Shown here in pieces: positions 13,141-25,166 of a stretch of DNA of 64,000 bases (its first letter is position 1; every line of letters begins with the position of its first letter). The notes under the pieces are model-generated. The model was not told the DNA's origin and made no database searches. It worked only from the letters and a program-made list of their open reading frames with translations. Origin of the DNA: Paramarasmius palmivorus (Eukaryota; Basidiomycota; Agaricomycetes; Agaricales; Marasmiaceae); contig JAYKXP010000143.1 of NCBI GenBank assembly GCA_037176845.1, forward strand, positions 48,719 to 112,718, read 5' to 3'. The translations under genes and the position numbers were made by a program.

Positions 13141-13479
13141 TCTGTCTTTACTGGTATACTTGTTCTTCCGCCAATAAAAAAAGAAATCTCTTTTATTTCT
13201 TTAGTAATCTATGGTATTCAAGGTCTAGGAGCTAGAATATACGCGTACACAACGAAAAGATTCTAGACGCCAACACCGACTGCATCCATCTGTAGCACAA
13301 ACTCTGACGATAAACGAAGACACCAGGCGCACGATGCATTCCCTTCCCCAGTACCATTCTCTACAGCGGCCTAAACTTCCTCAATCCCAGGGGTGCACTA
13401 TCCCGTAGAATGTCCCGGTCAAGTCCCAGGCGTTGGCTGACATCCGCCGCTTCGTTCTCATCTCATCTCCCTTCTCCAT
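13141..13479. other. No recognisable feature
   Basis: A short spacer between duplicated blocks with an A/T-rich stretch near 13180. I see no ORF, RNA gene or repeat here. Confidence 0.3.
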
Positions 13480-14930
13480 CCCGAGGATACGCAAGGCGAG
13501 CTCTTGAAGATGTTTTGTGCTCTTGCCATGGGTAGGTTACATATGTTTCGTCTTCTATTTTAAACCACCTTCCCAAACACGCTTTGACGAGTCCTTTTCC
13601 ACGTAACATTCGCTACCAAGCACCGAAGGATGTCGACGCGCCTGACGGTGACTCTGGCTTTGAATGGTGATTCGGCGCTGGATACCATCGAGTGTATACA
13701 CCAGGAAGCGAGGTTGAACGGGAAGCGTGTCCAGGTTGCCGAAGACGAGGTAGCGCAGGATAATAGGGCGACCGCAATCCAAGTACCGCAGAAGGCAGGT
13801 ATGCAGAGAATAGGCCAGCCTAGTGAGGTTGGTATAAAGGATTGAAGTAGTCTGGGAGCTTGTTTGAATCGGCGATGAAAAAAAGAACGAGACGCGTCTG
13901 CGTCTGCCTATCCCCTGCCCCACCCCAAATACTTCCTCTCCCCCTGCGTACCCTCCTTCCAAGCCCTGCCGTCGTAGTCATATCCACCGAAACGATTTCT
14001 GGTCCTGATTCGTCAGCTGAACGACGTCCCTTTGATCTCGAGGATATGTACTTACCATTCGCTTACTGCCGCACACACCCCGCCCTTCTACTTCCTTCAG
14101 CTGTATTCTATAGTTGACGTCTCCAATGAAATGTTCGCTCTCAGTGCGAATGACGCGTAAGGGCAACCATGGTACGAGGATATTGGTAGGTCTAAAATGC
14201 CTGGATTTTCCTTGCTGTGTCCTCTCCCTAGCTTTCCGTTACACGCTCCAACCCCCGACCATTCTCCTTCCTCTGGAGATCTTCTCATTGTCCATATAAA
14301 AGGGAATAACTTTCATTTCCAGTGGAATGGGTGTAGCGTACGGGAGCAGAGGCGGACAAGACTCGTTCGAGAGCGTGAGCCTGACCGTTTGTCCCAATGA
14401 ATACGGTTTGAGTGGCTTGGTGAGGTTAATGAAAGGTTTGAGGAGTCACGTCGAGGACGAAGGTATGGAGGGAGGTGCGATGGAGGAAGGTGTAGTAGGT
14501 CGGGAGTGGGTATGAGTGCGGGATAGCAGGATAGAGTACTTGAATGGCTTCTTCCACCGGAGCATGTTCAATAGTGAGGGGTATCATGCGAGGTAATAAA
14601 TTTCGTTTAGATTTTGCGTTGGTTGCTGGTCGTATTGCTGAAAACACTGTGGAATGAGATTCGCCGGATAATGAGGGGAAGAGGCATGTACCACACACCT
14701 GCTCATCTCATTTTTTTCAAACTACTGACCCAATTAACGCTCGATATTCAGAGAAGGTAGAAAGACTATGAAATCTTCGGAAGGTGAAGAACAATGTTGA
14801 AGAGGAGTCATGGTGGTGAGAGTGAAAAGGAGCTGCATTGAGCGCGCCCAACTCGACGACGCGCATGATCGTTCTTTCGACACTTTTACATACAGAAAGA
14901 TAGTACAGTTATATAGCCCCTTGTATTTCA
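13480..14930. repeat. Multi-copy block E, copy I
   Basis: This segment recurs at 26.62-28.02 k and 22.86-24.08 k, with more diverged parts at 43.75-44.33 k and, inverted, at about 31.27-31.56 k. On the minus strand an intron at 14638-14698 (donor GTGTGTGG, acceptor TTTTCAG) is kept at 27819-27886. The exon after it has two overlapping open frames, so the true frame is unclear. I recognise no protein family with confidence. Confidence 0.6.
14638..14698 (-). other. Recurrent intron, family 4, copy 1
   Basis: A 61-nt minus-strand intron candidate: donor GTGTGTGG, acceptor TTTTCAG, followed by an exon starting CAATACGACCA. A copy with the same exon start lies at 27819-27886. Confidence 0.55.
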
Positions 14931-16799
14931 AGCTACGCTACACAAATGTAGCAGAGGTGTAAATGATAGAGCAAGGTACAAAGTAAAAAAAATCACAATG
15001 AGACGGCTCTTCCAATCCCATACCTTAAATTCCACCTCCTACAGCTGCCCAAAATCTAGCAGGTACCGCTCAAGGCGACCATGCTCCCGACGATACACCG
15101 TCTCCCTTTCCAACCAATGCCTTTCTGACAACAACGTTTCCTTGTGTTTCCTCCCAGTCCACTGCAAATGCGTAGGCCATATCCTAAGTCGCCAGAAACA
15201 CCAAGGAGTTGAGATGACGTGCGAGTATACAGGACCATCGAGTGTCCTGTATGCCGCCGCACTTTCCTTCAACGTGAGGATGATGAACAAACCTGTAAAA
15301 TAACGCAAAATGTATCAGAAGTTGACTAGAACAAGACACCAACACGCACCTATCCTCGCGATGCTGCACATTACGTCTTGTAAAGACAGGGTGCCGATCT
15401 AGCCTCCGGAATACACGCGGGCGATAGAGCCTGAAGTGGATATGAGAAAGACAAGATATAGTAGCCAGGAGAGAAGGCTCACTCCACGTATTTCGAAATT
15501 GATTCTGCCGGGAGTCTTCATCGAATGCAATAGTGACATCGACGAGTCAGCCGTGTGGATGACACGTGAAGGTATCCGTTCGATGATGAATCCAGATGGG
15601 GGCATGAACCTCGGTGAGTGGTAGGCGGAGGTAGTGGGTAAGGGAGAAAGCGGCAGGTAATGGATGTTTGAGGATGTAGCCTGCTCAGCCTGAGCTGGCC
15701 AGCACATCTCCCAACCAATCTTGTTACCACCAACTCCAGAAACCCGCTACTCGCCCGTCTTTCCTATCTCGAATCCCTCGATACCATCGAACAGGTTTTC
15801 TCAGCGTTAAGATCGATCTTGGGCCCAGATCAGGGAAGGAGCAGATGGAGTATGATGATGGGTTCGAAAGTGTGCTTAAAGACTTGAGGCAGCTTGAGGC
15901 CTTAGGATTTGGGAACGCTGTACGGGAGTAACAAACACGAAATACGACCCGTGAATGTCATGAAAGGTGCGTATGTGAGTGCGGACTAGGGATTGACTAG
16001 ACCAGCCAATGCCAACGCTAGCGTCTGAGACGCAGATTTATCGAGTATCTTCTATTGCGAAGGAGATGTCTGGGACAATAAAAACGAAGGTCTTAGTGAA
16101 TGGCTAGCATGCCATAGAAATCACGCACCTATGGGTATCTGTCCTGTGAGAGAACTTGCTCGAAGGACCGATAGACGGGGAAGAGAGTGGAGTGACACGC
16201 TGGCCTTGTTCGGCTCAACGACGTACAACACAATGGGGTTTTCTGATGGTATTTTTTAGTCGATACGTGGGTGTACAAGGTCGAAAAATGAAGTACCTCC
16301 GAGTTCCAAGGTATTTCCCGCCTCCGAATATCATTCCCCTTCTTCTAACCCCAGTTATCACGATCACACCTGGTAACCTCAGCACCTAGGAGCAGTGCCC
16401 TCAGTCAGACGTTCCTTTGAGCAAAGAATGAAGCATACCTGATACTCGTGCTTTGGGAATCGATAGTGGTTGCGTGTATAATGCAGGGTGAACAGATCCT
16501 GCCATGAACAATGTCAGAAAAGCATAGTTGAGGAGAGTAGAGAACGCACAGATTGTTTCAAGCTCCGAAGTCCAATTGCAAGCCCCTTGCATCGTTCTCA
16601 ATGATAGCTCTGGGTTATACGCGTTCTAGATTCGCGATCCATAGTTTGCGTTGAGATTGATGAATGGGCGTTGTATGAAAACCTTGCTAATCAAAGCTCT
16701 TCTGGGTTGGATGGAACGAGCGTACGAATGGACGACGCCTGATATGTAACCTCGACCAATGCTATCCAATCCAGTTCGACGCCTTCCAGAGAAAGGTAT
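14931..16799. other. Region without recognised gene; one recurrent intron
   Basis: This part of the left array has no clear second copy in the window. It carries one family-1 intron on the minus strand (15293-15349). Small ORFs on both strands show no domain I know. It is probably decayed gene sequence, judging by the intron. Confidence 0.4.
15293..15349 (-). other. Recurrent intron, family 1, copy 2
   Basis: A 57-nt minus-strand segment with donor GTGCGTG, an internal GGTGTCTTGTTC motif shared with the other copies, branch-like CTGATA and acceptor TTTTACAG. Confidence 0.6.
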
Positions 16800-17899
16800 T
16801 GCGCTTGCTTAAATCGGGGGAAACAACGAAACCTGCAATGCTAGAGGTAAGTGAAAGATGCCTCGATAAACGCTACGACACATCTTGTACCTCAAGCCGG
16901 CGCATATTCCGGAATGGGCGCACAATCCAAACACCTGCGACGAGTAAACCGCCGCCGCCGTAAGGAACGTGTCTACTAAAAGCAGACAACCGCTATCACG
17001 GCGAATGAACCATACATCGATCAACAACGATGATAAACTTCGACTAGGAGCTTGTTTTGGAATACCTGAAATGTATGTATGAGTACCAAACGATATGGGA
17101 GAGACACGATCTACATACCTGAACCTGAGAGCATATCGACTTCTCAATGATAACTCGTTGACCTTGATTAACGATTCCTCGATGATGCTTTTCTCAACAA
17201 AGCTAGAGCTGGCATTGGTGTCACTTTGGACCTTGTAGAGTGCTGGACAACTGAGCATTTGAACCCTGCACGCCCTAACCCCAGGAAAATGCTGCGCTCG
17301 ATAGAGGAGCTGCACAATGAGCGGCTCAGGTCGTCTTCCGCGGTCTCCCCCTTTTGCGCGTCATGCTGGTGGGAGGATGTGAGGAGCAAAGGGGAGGTTG
17401 GCGTAGGACCAAAAGGGCCGGGGAGTCAGGATGCAGCTTCAAATTCTGGATGTTCCTTCAAGACTCTGCTGTCGTTATTCTTCGTCGGGACCATCCAACC
17501 AACACGGTTCCTAACCCTTCAAAATTGCCCGTTCTATTCTCAACCTCCCAAGACCCTGAACCTTAGAATCCAGAAAAGGACAACAAGACGAGATTTTCAT
17601 CCGTGTTGGTGCCTTTGAACAGGACAAGCCATGGATATCTGGGTAGCAAGCTTGGGAGATCGAATTGGAGGCTTTGGGAAGGATAGACACCGGATAGACG
17701 TCTGGGAAATGGCGGATGGATGTGGTAGCGTGGTGTCGCTTTCGGTGACCAACGAATGGGAGTCGTGATAGAAGCCGAGCTAAAGTAATGTCGATGCGGA
17801 GTGCTTGCGTGTGTTCTATCGAAAGGTAGGGCGGAGGAGGAGGAAATCATCTTGGGGTGACCGAAGAGCTCATGTAGAAGGCTTCATGGACAAGGTTCT
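16800..17899. repeat. Duplicated block F (direct copy at 36.78-37.90 k)
   Basis: The interval aligns with 36780-37900. On the minus strand an exon ends around 17119 (frame reading VEKSIIEESLIKVNELSLRSRY), followed by the 53-nt intron at 17066-17118 and a second exon (frame reading LLIDVWFIRRDSGCLLLVD). The corresponding frame is partly kept in the right copy. I do not recognise the family. The intron and its flanks are also related to block A, so A and F look like paralogues of one gene. Confidence 0.6.
17066..17118 (-). other. Recurrent intron, family 2, copy 2
   Basis: A 53-nt minus-strand intron: donor GTATGTAG, acceptor CATTTCAG. Paralogous introns lie at 5964-6010, 36959-37009 and 44816-44862. 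Confidence 0.65.
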
Positions 17900-20879
17900 A
17901 GGGTGAGACTATCAGTCGTCCGTAGATAGCCAGTATGGACAACAGGATACGTACCAGGGACTACCTGTTCACGAGAGACAAAGGCCGGCTTTGTGGGCAG
18001 TGGAAAGACTGATGGTGGTCGAAAAGGGTTGAGAGCAAGAGGCGCGTCGCAGAGAGATCACGGTTCTCTCAACAACGCTCATCTACACGCATCTCATCGT
18101 CACACTGCGGACGTTATGAACACGAGAATGGACAGGACGCAAATTCGTGGACTAGTCAGGAAGGCATCTCTGGGCTTGGTGGAGACGCGTCACCACCGGC
18201 ATTCGTTCTCTCCTCTACGTCTCTTTTTACCAAGGCCAACACTTGTGCATGCATCTCTAGATCTCTACTACTCTGACCGGGTACTGCGGAAACACATACT
18301 TCGTGTCACTCGTCTTATTACAGTCGCGGTACGTTCTATCTGATAATCTATGTACCATTCGTATCTTGACTCTTCAGTATTTCACAGGCTAGTTCATACG
18401 GGACTCTTCCGTAACCTATTCGCAACGAAGAATCCATGTTCGTGTCGCTCCCGGAGGTTAACTTACTGGGTGCTTTGTAGTATCCTCCGCCTGTGGTATG
18501 TTCTTCCACATCTTTTCCGCGACTTTGACACCAATTCCTCTTCAGGTTTTTCTTGCCAAGGAACATGCAACGATTGTCATGTAGACTCCAAGTAAAGACA
18601 TTCTTCGATACGCAAAGAACGCTCGTGCACACCAACCAGTTCCGAGCTAGCAGCAATCCATCTACACCCTTACCGCTCGACGATCCTAGGGAAAGACGAC
18701 CACGACAGCCTCGCCCGAACACCAAGAACCAACATAATCTTGTTGGGGATTCTCTGACTTGGATCCGAGGTACGTGTTCTACGTCTTTTTCCATGGTCCT
18801 AACACTGATTCCCCTTCAAGCCTTTCCTTAGCAAAAACCACGCAGCGGTTTTCTCTGCAATATGTTCACCTACGAAAAGATCGCCCCTGCATCGACACAA
18901 GGGCCAGTATCAAGCATCATACAGCACGGAACGCCAGCCAAAAGTAAGAGTATCTTCAGTTTATGGTACGTCCAACACGTTCAATTCGGTTCGTTCTTTC
19001 ATTCGCATATCGGCATATCTAGATTCGTACATCACCCAAGGAGCCAGACCCGTTTGAACGAGGATACCCTCGGAATTGGGACTAATACCTCACAAGGTTT
19101 CGTTTGTTAAGCACTACTGTTCAATGTACAATAACCGACGTTCTCTGAACCTTGTTTTCCGCGAGTCGCCACTCGAGTTGGTAACTGTTGAATATGAAAG
19201 TTGGTTAGCGTGATCGTCGTATCTCGAGAAGAAAGAACCAACAGCTGTCATGCCCAGACCTGCTCCCGCGAAGAAGCAAGGAATGACCCGAATAGTCTGG
19301 CGTTGACGTTTAGACGCCGCTGAGTATCTAGACCTTTGAATGCAACCATAGCGTACCGCAGACCCAGGAAAGCACCAGCTCTCCAGCTTCAAACCACCAT
19401 CACACAGCCGACCAAACTGTCCGAATAGCTCGAACCTCGCGACTCAACCAAATACCCTAACTTGAAGTGACGAATAGCCTCATGAGTCGTGGATCTTCAA
19501 GCTGGGGATTAGCACTCAGCGCGTACCAGTCCCATCGTTACTGAGTTGACGAGGACAGTTTTGACGTCAATACCTTCTCTCTTTTTGTCCACGTCTTTTT
19601 GGGGGCGAACATGAACGCCGGCGCGCAGAATGGCATGATGGGTGTTCCTGGGTGTTCTTCGTCCGAGTATCCAGGCCCATGCTCCATGTTCGAATCCATA
19701 CACAAGATGGTACACCAGAATCCACAGAGAATGGGTTGCATGTGCGTTGATAGCCTGACTCCCAAAGATATGCTTGTGAATAGTAGAATGGTTTTCGGGC
19801 TCTAAGCAGTCTTGAGAACGCGCATCAACGTAGATACGGTGTTAAGTCCTGGTTTTCATCGGCGTAGACTCGAGGGATGGGCGTGTCGATTGAAATACGA
19901 CGCGAAAGGGAGTGTTGATTGAGGAGGCTTGAGGCTTGATTGATTGGAGGAGAAATCGCGGAGAAGAGATGCTGTGAAGAAGTAATGGTCATGGTAGTGA
20001 AAAGAAGGCCGAACACGCGGAACACCATTCGGCCCTCTTTGTTGCAAGCTCCGCCGCTAATCTATCCCTTCGTGTCCATATTCGAGCAACGACATACAGT
20101 GATACTGGAGCCGTGGAAGATAGGACCAGGCCGACTAGAGGAAGAGGTGTTCGAGGATCGTGATAGCTGCCACCGGTCCTGAGTATGATACCTGCCCATT
20201 TGCATGCATGAGCTATGGGCCTGAGTACTTCCGATGCAGGGGAAGCTTATTCTGACTCTTTCCTGCCCTATCCTTTTCCATTCCAGCAAGACGGCGACCT
20301 CAAGGTCAAGTCTGTGCTTGCTTTTTGCTCCTACTGCTGGCAAGGAATCGGTTTCATAGCCCTTGGGTGACTTGGATACGGTCGACATTGCGGAGAGTTG
20401 AATGCCGGGTTTGCCTTCCTTTTCTTCAAAGCGAGGATACTGTCAACCTAGAGAAAATAACGCAGAAAAGAGTCAGAGATCGACTAGAGTATGAAGAACG
20501 AAGCACCGGTACGTACCAAAAAACTTGTTCTTTTCTCAACGCTATCGCTCATTTTTGTCGGCTCCAGGGTGTTGGTTGAAGAAATTAGACACGGTTCGCC
20601 CCATACTGCCGTCCGACAACCCAAAACCCAATTTCTCGATGAATCGAATGCCCGTACGGTTGTTATATATTCGTTTTCACTATCATAGACTTGTACAAAG
20701 CTCTGATATAGAAAGTGTTAGCAAAGTGAATCATCGAGAGCAGAGCAAGCGAGGCTCACACCTATTGGTACCTTGACTATCCAGCTGCGAGACTCCGGAG
20801 CCTTCGTTGACTTTGGAGATTCAGGGCGTGTCTGCAAACATGATCCGTGACGACGATCTTCAAGGTCGGCTGGTATTGA
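17900..20879. repeat. Duplicated block G (direct copy at 37.88-40.87 k)
   Basis: The interval aligns with 37880-40870 almost throughout. Here some introns read on the plus strand: 18329-18377 (donor GTACGTTC, acceptor TCTTCAG; copy 38318-38367) and 18770-18831 (donor GTACGTG, branch CTAAC, acceptor CCTTAG; copy 38752-38804). The right copy lacks 9-12 bases before the second acceptor. Other introns read on the minus strand (20448-20516). The block therefore probably held at least two divergent or convergent genes, now decayed. No protein family is recognised. Confidence 0.65.
20448..20516 (-). other. Recurrent intron, family 1, copy 3
   Basis: A 69-nt minus-strand intron: donor GTACGTACC, branch-like CTGAC, acceptor TTTTCTCTAG. 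The next exon in the right-hand copy (about 40470-40270) has an open minus-strand frame with NVDRIQVAQVQQFWTLAIGG; here that frame is broken by a deletion. Confidence 0.65.
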
Positions 20880-21430
20880 GGTTGATGAATGGGAGGTTGA
20901 TGGGCATGCCCAGCTTTGATCTTCGTGTCTGGGACGAGACTGTAGAGGAGTGTGCAAAGGAGGAAGTGGAGGAATGGGTTTCAGAGAGGAGGATGCGTAT
21001 TCAGAGAACGAGGTACGTAGTCGGTTGATTCGGGCTTCTTCGACTGCATCAGAGTGAGCTCTGAGTTCAGAGTTGAGGAAAAGATAGGCATAAGGTGTAT
21101 TTCACGGAAGCAGGAGTCGTGAAAGTACTGCGTTGGTCGAGAGACTGTACACGGAGGAAAGAATGTGAGATTCAGCAGATGAACGAGTATGTAGTAGAGG
21201 AAGAAATACTGCGCACCTATCTCCCTGAATTGATACTTTCCGACATTTTGGGCTATAGTAGACTAAGTCCAGGGAGGTAGAAAGAGTCCAAGCTAATCAT
21301 GTCGAGGCGTTGTTGAAGCTCTGAGGAGGAACCGTGATGGGGGAAGTGGGCAAAGCGAAATTGTGTGCGCTTGGCATTGTTATAGCCTCGGATTATTAGT
21401 AGCAACCGTGCATCTCGTATAGGTATGTAT
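20880..21430. repeat. Third copy of part of block B (10.33-10.90 k and 33.30-33.88 k)
   Basis: A stretch including GGAGGATGCGTATTCAGAGA and the flanking sequence is shared by all three places in the same orientation. No ORF is kept across the copies. Confidence 0.6.
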
Positions 21431-22859
21431 TCATGCTAAGGTATAATACGGCGTAAACGATACGACTAGACTGAAAAGGCGAAAGAGAACATCCGAGGAC
21501 TGAGATATGTAGCCACAATCTCAGTTGCACCTCGGTTGAGTCACTGACAACCATCCTACTATCCTTCTACATAAACCTTTATCCCGACGATACAGTGCCA
21601 TATCCAATTAACAGCCTTTCCTCCGAGTCTAGCTTCCGTTCAAGCTTGGTCGTACGCCTGCGAATCCGGCGGGGCCTTTCGAAGTACGAATTCGGAATCC
21701 AGAGAGCCGTCACAGTTTGCCTCAAAGCGGACATGGCGAAAAGTCTAAAAAGAACCAGAAATCGATTAGATAGCGAAGAACAAGACATTGGTACGTACTA
21801 ATGAATTCCTTGTTCGGCTCCATTACTTATGCCAGCTTCACCCGAAGAAAGAAGCTGCGAAGCAGGAGGATTGGGTAACGAGTCACGACTACATCGTGCC
21901 CTCGTTGAAATCCGCAACATATAGCGCCAGATACACAAGTAATTGATGGAACTTGGTATCGAATCCGATATCAGTCATGGACATCGACGCGTCCCTGTTA
22001 GGCTAGATAGAGGTAACGAGGACTTTGACTTCCAGTCGTTGGAGGAGCGCTGTCTATAAGCTTCATTAGCCAGCGTTCCTTTGCAGAGTGGGATCAGACA
22101 AGCATACAACGAATGCTCCAAGCCTGATATCAGCAAATGACGATTTGCGGCGATTTCGATGAGGGATAGACGCTGTCGAGCGCTGCGTTGACCTTAGTTG
22201 GTGAAAAATCTAAGCGAGAAGAACGCAAACCACTAGAACAATGCGCAGGCGAGCGTTCAAAGTTCTTCAAAGTTCCTCGTTCACCAGGAACGATACTCGA
22301 ATTTGTACAAAGGCCCTAAGCTCGACCGTGTCAAGCAGCTTTGTGAGGAAGAGGTAGCAGGTTTGCCGCAAAGGTTTACAGACTCCAGGTCGGATTGAAT
22401 GGCAACGCCTGTTTGGGATCAAGGACGGGGACAAGGTGAATGTAGAAATGCGACCTGACACGGCAAAGTATCCATTATTCCTGAATGGACCATCATGCAT
22501 CATGGATAGGCGCATGTTCCGGTGTATGGGAGGCGGAGGATGTGAGTGAAAGAGAGATAGCGAGAGCCTGGATGTCGGAACGTGTACTTGAGGGTGTGAC
22601 TTGTACGTCCACTACTCCACCTCTCTACACACCGACCAGGGCGATGTCTGCGCCACCAAGCCCTAGGAACCATACCCCGTCTTCTCCTGAATCTCCCGGA
22701 TCTCCTTTGAATCGCAACATCCTCTGAACCTGAAACGAGGGAGCGCGGTTTGGCTGTTATCCAAGCAGAACAGGATAGCCAGCTAAAGCTGTGTTCGAGT
22801 AGCCTCCCTACAACGTCGGAGGCACGGCAGTGTTCTGCGTATTACAGAAGCTGGGTATG
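21431..22859. repeat. Block H (copy at 35.95-36.72 k; related to 11.1-11.9 k)
   Basis: The segment from about 21580 to 22520 aligns with 35950-36720 and less closely with 11.1-11.9 k. It holds a family-1 intron. On the minus strand, frames near 22515-22267 (KLLDTVELRAFVQIRVSFLV) and 22010-21900 (MTDIGFDTKFHQLL) are partly kept in the right copy. I cannot name the protein. From 22520 to 22860 I see nothing recognisable. Confidence 0.55.
21745..21798 (-). other. Recurrent intron, family 1, copy 4
   Basis: A 54-nt minus-strand intron: donor GTACGTACC, internal TGTCTTGTTCTTCGC, acceptor TTCTTTTTAG. It is almost identical in its first 40 nt to the copy at 35952-36021. Confidence 0.65.
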
Positions 22860-24080
22860 CGGATGATACACCCAGCGCAACGGGGTTGGGACAATGGATT
22901 GAAGTAGTAGAAGTCGGAGAATTCGGGTTTGTTTGAAATGGCGTTGATGATCCGTCTTCTCGAATACGACCATGAGGTGCGCGTCGAGCGAGACGTCTGT
23001 AGGAAAACCATCAGTATCGGTAGATGGCTAGGATCAATACCACGTACATGCAGCCCTTGGAACGATTGTTGTGGAAAAGAGCAGACGCATCTCTTTCCAC
23101 TAAAAACACGGCGACTTTCGTGTGGTAGAGTTCCACTACAAGGGCTCGGAAAAGAGAACGAGCGCGGTGTAACAGTCGCAGAATTCTCCAAGCCCCAAAG
23201 CGTACGCCAAACTTTCAGCGACGATACCAGCATGTATCACCACCCCGGATACCGTCCCTCTCCGCCGCTTTCTCTTCTCATCCCCGCTGTCGCTGTCATG
23301 TCTATCAAAACAACACCTGATACTAACTCTTTCAATGAACGATGTTTCTTTACTTTGAGGACATGCACATACCTTCATCCAGTCATATACCCTTCCAACG
23401 CTTTGTTCCCTTCGAAGCACTATCCGCCGGGGGTATCCACTATCCTTCCGAGGCGAATAACGCGCAAAGCGACCAGGCAACGAGTAACAGCAGGTCCAAC
23501 ATGGTCGGACTTTTCCTAACAATCCCCAATGTTCCTTTCAGTGAATGATCTTCTCCGCATTTATGAGCTAGAGCAGATTCCCCATTTTGCCTGGAATGGG
23601 CGTAGCGTACAGGAGTCGAGGCGAATAGGTTGAGCTTGACCGTTCGTCAATGAAAACGGTTCGAGCGTCTTGGTGGGGAGGAGAATAGAGATTCGTAGGC
23701 GTTGCATCAATAACGAAGTCACGGAGGGAGGAAATGTGATAGAGAAATGAAGGGGAGTGTTGGGAGCGGATAGGAACCGGGCATACGAGTAGTACTTGGA
23801 TGCCTTCTTCACCAGAGCGAGTTCACGCGAGAAGCGGTGCTGTTGTAGGTGTGATTTCAGGTTCAGGAGGTATCTTGCCTGAGATGGAAATCGTTTGGAT
23901 GGAAACTATGGGAAAAGGAGATCTAGAATGAGATTCACCGGATGACAAGGGGAAGCAGGTACCACACACCTGCGTAAGTTATTTTGTTTTTCAACTCATT
24001 CGACCAGCGAGTGACTGATAATCATAGTATAGAGAAGTAGCACGAGATCCTTGTTTGTAGGGTGGAGAACGATATCGAGG
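22860..24080. repeat. Multi-copy block E, copy II
   Basis: This aligns with 13.48-14.93 k and 26.62-28.02 k but is more diverged: the frames open in the other two copies are shifted here. The donor side of the family-4 intron (GTGTGTGGTACC) is visible near 23970. Confidence 0.5.
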
Positions 24081-25149
24081 CGTCATTGAAAAGTCACTGA
24101 GGTCTTTGAAGCCCTGGGATGTTGTGCCTTCGTCATTGTTTTGTCGTGTTTCTAATCGTATTGATAGGGTCGATCAGATGAAAATATGCTGTCTGTGCTA
24201 TAGGGTGTATCGGAAGGGCTGGCTTGGACGACGCAGTGGGTGTTGAAGAGAAGGCGGTCCCGAAGTTGTACGCGTCTCTCTTTCTCACCAACCTTCATCA
24301 ATCTCACGCGTCTTTTCAAACTCTTTGAACAGAGATTCAGATGCTATTGATACTATGGAATTAAACCATAATAGGCTTGACTTGTTGGATCTGAAGAGGG
24401 GACTCGGAGTATGCAGGCTTGGTGAATATGTACTCGTACGTCCTCTCCTTTACTCTTTACACTTCCGACAGGATACTGATACTTCTGCATCATTAGCTCA
24501 CGCGCAATCTACTCCCAATACCACGAAAATGCATTTTCCCAGTCACTCGCACTCAGCTCACATTACATATAGCGTGCTGCGATCGCCTCGTGTATATCCT
24601 ACGCTACTGTCCGCTTCCCATTCCCTGGACTCCTCACTCACTCAAGCAACCGTTTCCTATGCACCTGCGATAATCGAGACCCGTCGAACCTTGTGAAATT
24701 TCTATCTGGTGCGTCTCGTCCGACATCTCAAACCAGACTCTAACTATCATTTCCCAGCCTGGCCCATAAATGAGAGGACTCCATCCTACACAAGTACCCT
24801 GCACACTCCAAAATCGAAACGTGCTGCAACTCATCCAGCCCAAAGAACACCTCGGTATCTGAACCTTCAGTTGCTTTGATTTGCATGCTGCATATTGGAC
24901 ATGCTCATGGTACGTGCCATCTAGCTTGTGATTGTGTACAGTTCTGACCTTTGTACAGATCTTCGTACGCAAACACGAGGCACTCCTAGTCAAACCACCA
25001 CTGCGAACCAGCCACGGCCGACGTCGTTCGTAGATCCCATATGCCAAAGATCCTAGGACTCAACCCTTCAACACTCTGCCGTATGCTCGGTCACCGTTGA
25101 GAATGGGATTGGCTGATACGAAATTGTTCTAGATCCCGTGTAACGGTAC
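24081..25149. other. Region with two overlapping ORFs, neither supported
   Basis: A 123-aa plus-strand ORF (24325-24696) overlaps a 137-aa minus-strand ORF (24634-25047). Neither shows a known domain. The minus-strand one contains an intron-like segment (GTCAGAAC ... ATATGCAG), so that strand is slightly favoured. I see no copy of this part elsewhere in the window. Confidence 0.3.
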
Positions 25150-25166
25150 AAGATCGGTTACTAGGG

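Noticed and set aside
14280..14480. Minus-strand frame in block E resembling the C-terminus of PCNA (TVTLALSNES-PLL-Y pattern)
   Set aside because: The resemblance covers only about 45 residues, a second overlapping frame is equally open, the frame is not kept in all copies and no other PCNA region is visible nearby.
24325..24696. 123-aa plus-strand ORF
   Set aside because: No domain, low-complexity Ser/His content, overlaps a longer minus-strand frame, no conserved copy.
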